Below are positions 32,526-34,190 of a DNA stretch of 34,190 nt, piece after piece. Below the pieces are notes generated by a model. That model searched no databases and was not told where the DNA came from. It saw only the letters and a list, made by a program, of their open reading frames with translations. The translations under genes and the position numbers were made by a program. Source of the stretch: Rhodospirillales bacterium (GTDB lineage Bacteria > Pseudomonadota > Alphaproteobacteria > Rhodospirillales > Shumkoniaceae); the NCBI GenBank assembly GCA_028281785.1, contig JANQJG010000075.1, positions 1-34,190 on the forward strand, given 5' to 3'. Within the stretch, counting starts at the first letter, position 1. Each line of letters starts with the position of its first letter.

Positions 32526-32540
32526 TGTATCCGTTTTCAT
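32526..32540. promoter_or_regulatory. LacI-type operator, copy 1 (sugar operon side)
   Basis: TGTATCCGTTTTCAT has the central CG and TTTTCA half common in LacI-family sites. Its reverse complement recurs with one mismatch at 32641-32655. It overlaps the proposed -10/start region of the binding-protein promoter, so bound repressor would block initiation. The adjacent LacI protein is the probable binder. Confidence 0.6.
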
Positions 32541-32566
32541 CATGATCCCGCGTTAAATTATGTCAA
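32539..32566 (-). promoter_or_regulatory. Sigma-70 promoter for the sugar operon
   Basis: On the minus strand, TTGACA (32566-32561) is a perfect -35 hexamer, followed after 16 bases by CATGAT (32544-32539), a 4-of-6 -10. It is embedded in an AT-rich stretch (about 32555-32600). It lies about 40 bases upstream of the binding-protein ATG. Confidence 0.55.
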
Positions 32567-32626
32567 ACTGTTTTTAATATATTGTTTTATATATATTTTA
32601 TGGCTTAGTGTTTGAGCAATAGGCTG

Positions 32627-32655
32627 TTGCGTTCAAGATTATGAAAACGTATACA
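32627..32655 (+). promoter_or_regulatory. Candidate lacI promoter overlapped by LacI-type operator copy 2
   Basis: ATGAAAACGTATACA (32641-32655) is the inverted near-copy of the site at 32526-32540 (14 of 15 bases). It overlaps a possible -10 TATACA (32650-32655), which has a weak -35 TTGCGT (32627-32632) 17 bases upstream. This suggests autorepression and possible looping between sites about 115 bp apart. The promoter hexamers are weaker evidence than the repeat. Confidence 0.5.
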
Positions 32656-32794
32656 ACACGCGCAACCTATGTGGACTTGCGGTCACGGCAGAGATTTCAC
32701 TAAGAAAGTGTGGCTCGAGGCAAAGCCCGAGCGCCTGGAAAGGGCGCAATGGCAGCCAGTCGAAGGTCTCGCCGAACAACAATCAGGAAGAGGA

Positions 32795-33799
32795 ATGAGA
32801 AGGTCGAACGGGATCAGAGAAGTTGCCAAGCATGCAGGTGTGTCGAGCGCATCGGTATCACGGGCTTTGAATAGGCCGGAGCTGGTCCGTCCGGAGACGC
32901 TGAGGAGAATCCGGGACGCGATGAGCGACTTGAATTTCTATCCCGACGCAATGGCGCGCGCATTCGTAACCGGCTCCAGCAAGACGGTCGGCTCGATTGT
33001 TCCGACAATTGACAACTCCATGTTCTCGGAAGGTATCAATGCGCTGCAGGACACCCTTGTGTCGCGCGGCTACATGTTGCTTCTGGCGAACAGCGGCTAC
33101 AATTTGGAAACTGAAAAGGAGATGGTGCGCGCGCTGGTCTCGAGAGGGGTGGACGGGCTGGTCCTGCGCGGCGAAAAGCATGATCGGGAAATCGAGGATC
33201 TGCTCGGAAAGCATCGCATCCCATGCGTGACGGTGGGCCGTTACGATCCGGCCGGCGGCTTTCCGACAATCGGCGTTGACAACCGAAAGCTTGGCCGGAT
33301 TGCGATGAGCCATCTTATCGAGCTTGGCCACCATCGTATCGCCCAGATATCGGCGGTCACCGACCAGAACGACCGGGCCGTCGACAGGGTTCAGGGCATG
33401 GCTGAAGCCTGCTCGGCCGCCGGCCGCTCGATCATGGCGGCCAGGCAGGTCGATTACGCGCTTGAAAACATCCGCCAAACGGCGCGCGAACTGATCGACG
33501 GAAGCGACGGTCCGCCGACAGCGGTGTGCTGTTCCAATGACATCATCGCGTATGGCGTGCTGTTTGAAGCCGTTCGAATGGGACTTTCCGTTCCCCGCGA
33601 CCTGTCGATCATCGGCATCGGCAATCTTGATTTGAGCCGCCATGTCGTTCCGGGCCTTACGACGGTGATGATTCCGACCCGGCGCCTTTGGGCCCGTGCC
33701 GGCGAGATTCTGATCGATCTGTTGTGCGATCGAGAGACCGTCAAACACGTGGAATTCGATGTCGAGCTTGTCGTGCGCGACTCGACCAAATCGATATAG
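32795..33799 (+). CDS. LacI-family transcriptional regulator
   Basis: About 334 residues from the ATG at 32795 (AGGAAGAGGA just upstream). Longer frames to 32669 lack family sequence. The N-terminal LacI HTH reads IREVAKHAGVSSASVSRALNRPELVRPETLRRI, with a hinge near NFYPDAMARAF. The sensor domain follows (TVGSIVPTIDNSMFSEGINALQDTL, VDGLVLRGEKHD, GVDNRKLGRIAMSHLIELGHHRIAQIS, AVCCSNDIIAYGVLFEAVRMGL, IGIGNLDLSRHVVPGLTTV). It is divergent from the sugar operon with matched operator sites between, and is most likely its repressor. The inducer is probably the imported sugar or polyol. Confidence 0.92.
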   Translation: MRRSNGIREVAKHAGVSSASVSRALNRPELVRPETLRRIRDAMSDLNFYPDAMARAFVTGSSKTVGSIVPTIDNSMFSEGINALQDTLVSRGYMLLLANSGYNLETEKEMVRALVSRGVDGLVLRGEKHDREIEDLLGKHRIPCVTVGRYDPAGGFPTIGVDNRKLGRIAMSHLIELGHHRIAQISAVTDQNDRAVDRVQGMAEACSAAGRSIMAARQVDYALENIRQTARELIDGSDGPPTAVCCSNDIIAYGVLFEAVRMGLSVPRDLSIIGIGNLDLSRHVVPGLTTVMIPTRRLWARAGEILIDLLCDRETVKHVEFDVELVVRDSTKSI

Positions 33800-33819
33800 C
33801 GTCGCCTTCGCGGCAAGGA

Positions 33820-33960
33820 GTGGACCTCGTTTCGCTCACGGATCACACGTCCGGCCAGGGACAGTACCGTGATATCGAGGGATACATCCGGTACGTTTCT
33901 CGGAAGAAGGGGGTGAGCGAGGCCGATGTGGCGAAGCGCGCGCAACGCGCTGCGCGGCCT
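33820..33960 (+). pseudogene. PhnM-like phosphonate-metabolism amidohydrolase remnant
   Basis: The translation DLVSLTDHTSGQGQYRD, IEGYIRYVSRKKGVSEADVAKRA matches an internal block of PhnM (alpha-D-ribose 1-methylphosphonate 5-triphosphate diphosphatase), where the motif is SL-x-DHTPGQGQYRD. Nothing before or after it in this frame matches the rest of the about 380-residue enzyme. It begins 20 bp after the LacI stop. It is an isolated fragment, evidence of an older rearrangement. The next about 130 bp (33961-34093) show no feature. Confidence 0.6.
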
Positions 33961-34093
33961 TTCACCATGCCGGCGCCCTTCTGCGCTCGGCGCTCGGGGT
34001 GGCGTGACGGTTTGGCGGATAGGACGAACAAAGGCCCGAATTGCCCGCGCACGCGCAGTGCTGCGCCACAGGCAAACAGTGGCTGGTCTTTAG

Positions 34094-34190
34094 GAGACCG
34101 GCAGTGAGGCACAGGCCCTTGCCGATATCGTCGCATGGTCCAAGGACTGCCTAGAATGGCAGCGAGATGCGCTGCGGTGGTTCTGTACGA
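34094..34190 (+). pseudogene. Unidentified fragment running off the right edge (possible AAA-ATPase N-terminus)
   Basis: The frame EALADIVAWSKDCLEWQRDALRWF is open to the window end, begins after an in-frame TAG and has no start codon. The AWS...WQRDALR pattern resembles the N-terminus of large AAA ATPases found in accessory regions. With only 32 residues this is a guess. It could equally be a decayed piece of a gene continuing beyond the window. Confidence 0.25.

Noticed and set aside
1-34190. CRISPR arrays, tRNA or rRNA genes, prophage genes, complete toxin-antitoxin pairs
   Set aside because: No regularly spaced repeats, cloverleaf-like sequences, ribosomal RNA motifs or recognisable phage or toxin genes were seen on either strand.

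Overview
The window looks like an accessory region of an alphaproteobacterial chromosome or large plasmid. This is inferred from the high G+C content, the Liv-, Dpp- and Mal-type ABC uptake operons with LysR and LacI regulators, and the IS6, IS1182 and IS481 remnants. No rRNA, tRNA, CRISPR array or intact phage genes were seen. Three unrelated ABC uptake loci lie side by side, separated by insertion-sequence wreckage.

Region 1 (1-13.8 kb) is a tightly packed minus-strand peptide-transport operon. In transcription order it holds a LysR regulator, a secreted peptide-binding protein, a hairpin, DppB, DppC, a second binding-protein homologue without a signal peptide, an AT-rich VOC-fold gene, a NACHT NTPase fused to an FGE-sulfatase (SUMF1/PvdO-like) domain, a PatB/MalY-type C-S lyase fused to a C_GCAxxG_C_C cysteine domain, DppD and DppF. 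Most junctions are 4-bp ATGA overlaps, so the NTPase and the lyase are built into the transporter operon. A likely theme is import and cleavage of a sulfur-containing peptide or cysteine conjugate, with an internal sensor. IS6-family transposase fragments sit on both sides.

Region 2 (13.8-25.4 kb) is a branched-chain-amino-acid-type (HAAT) uptake operon of unknown substrate: LivH, LivM, LivK, LivG, then a LivF ATPase fused to a Tm-1-like/UPF0261 domain, a PEP-hydrolase-like TIM barrel (PF09370 type), and a flotillin/YqiK-like protein. UPF0261 plus this TIM barrel together make up the tomato Tm-1 resistance protein. Upstream lie a regulator that joins the same TIM barrel to a degenerate sigma-54-activator AAA+ module and a Fis-type helix-turn-helix, and a third, shortened TIM-barrel paralogue. 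A good -24/-12 sigma-54 promoter precedes livH. This locus is the best candidate for an undescribed system: one barrel family appears as enzyme, as regulator sensor and as a degenerate copy around a transporter.

Region 3 (25.4-34.2 kb) starts with a truncated PRTase-like gene abutting an IS481 remnant. It continues with a minus-strand sugar or polyol operon (binding protein, strong hairpin, two permeases, zinc alcohol dehydrogenase, UgpC/MalK-type ATPase, internally deleted PfkB kinase, LacD-type aldolase). A divergent LacI regulator is separated from it by an AT-rich region carrying two near-identical inverted operator-like sites. The right edge holds a PhnM remnant and an unrecognised or AAA-like fragment running off the end.
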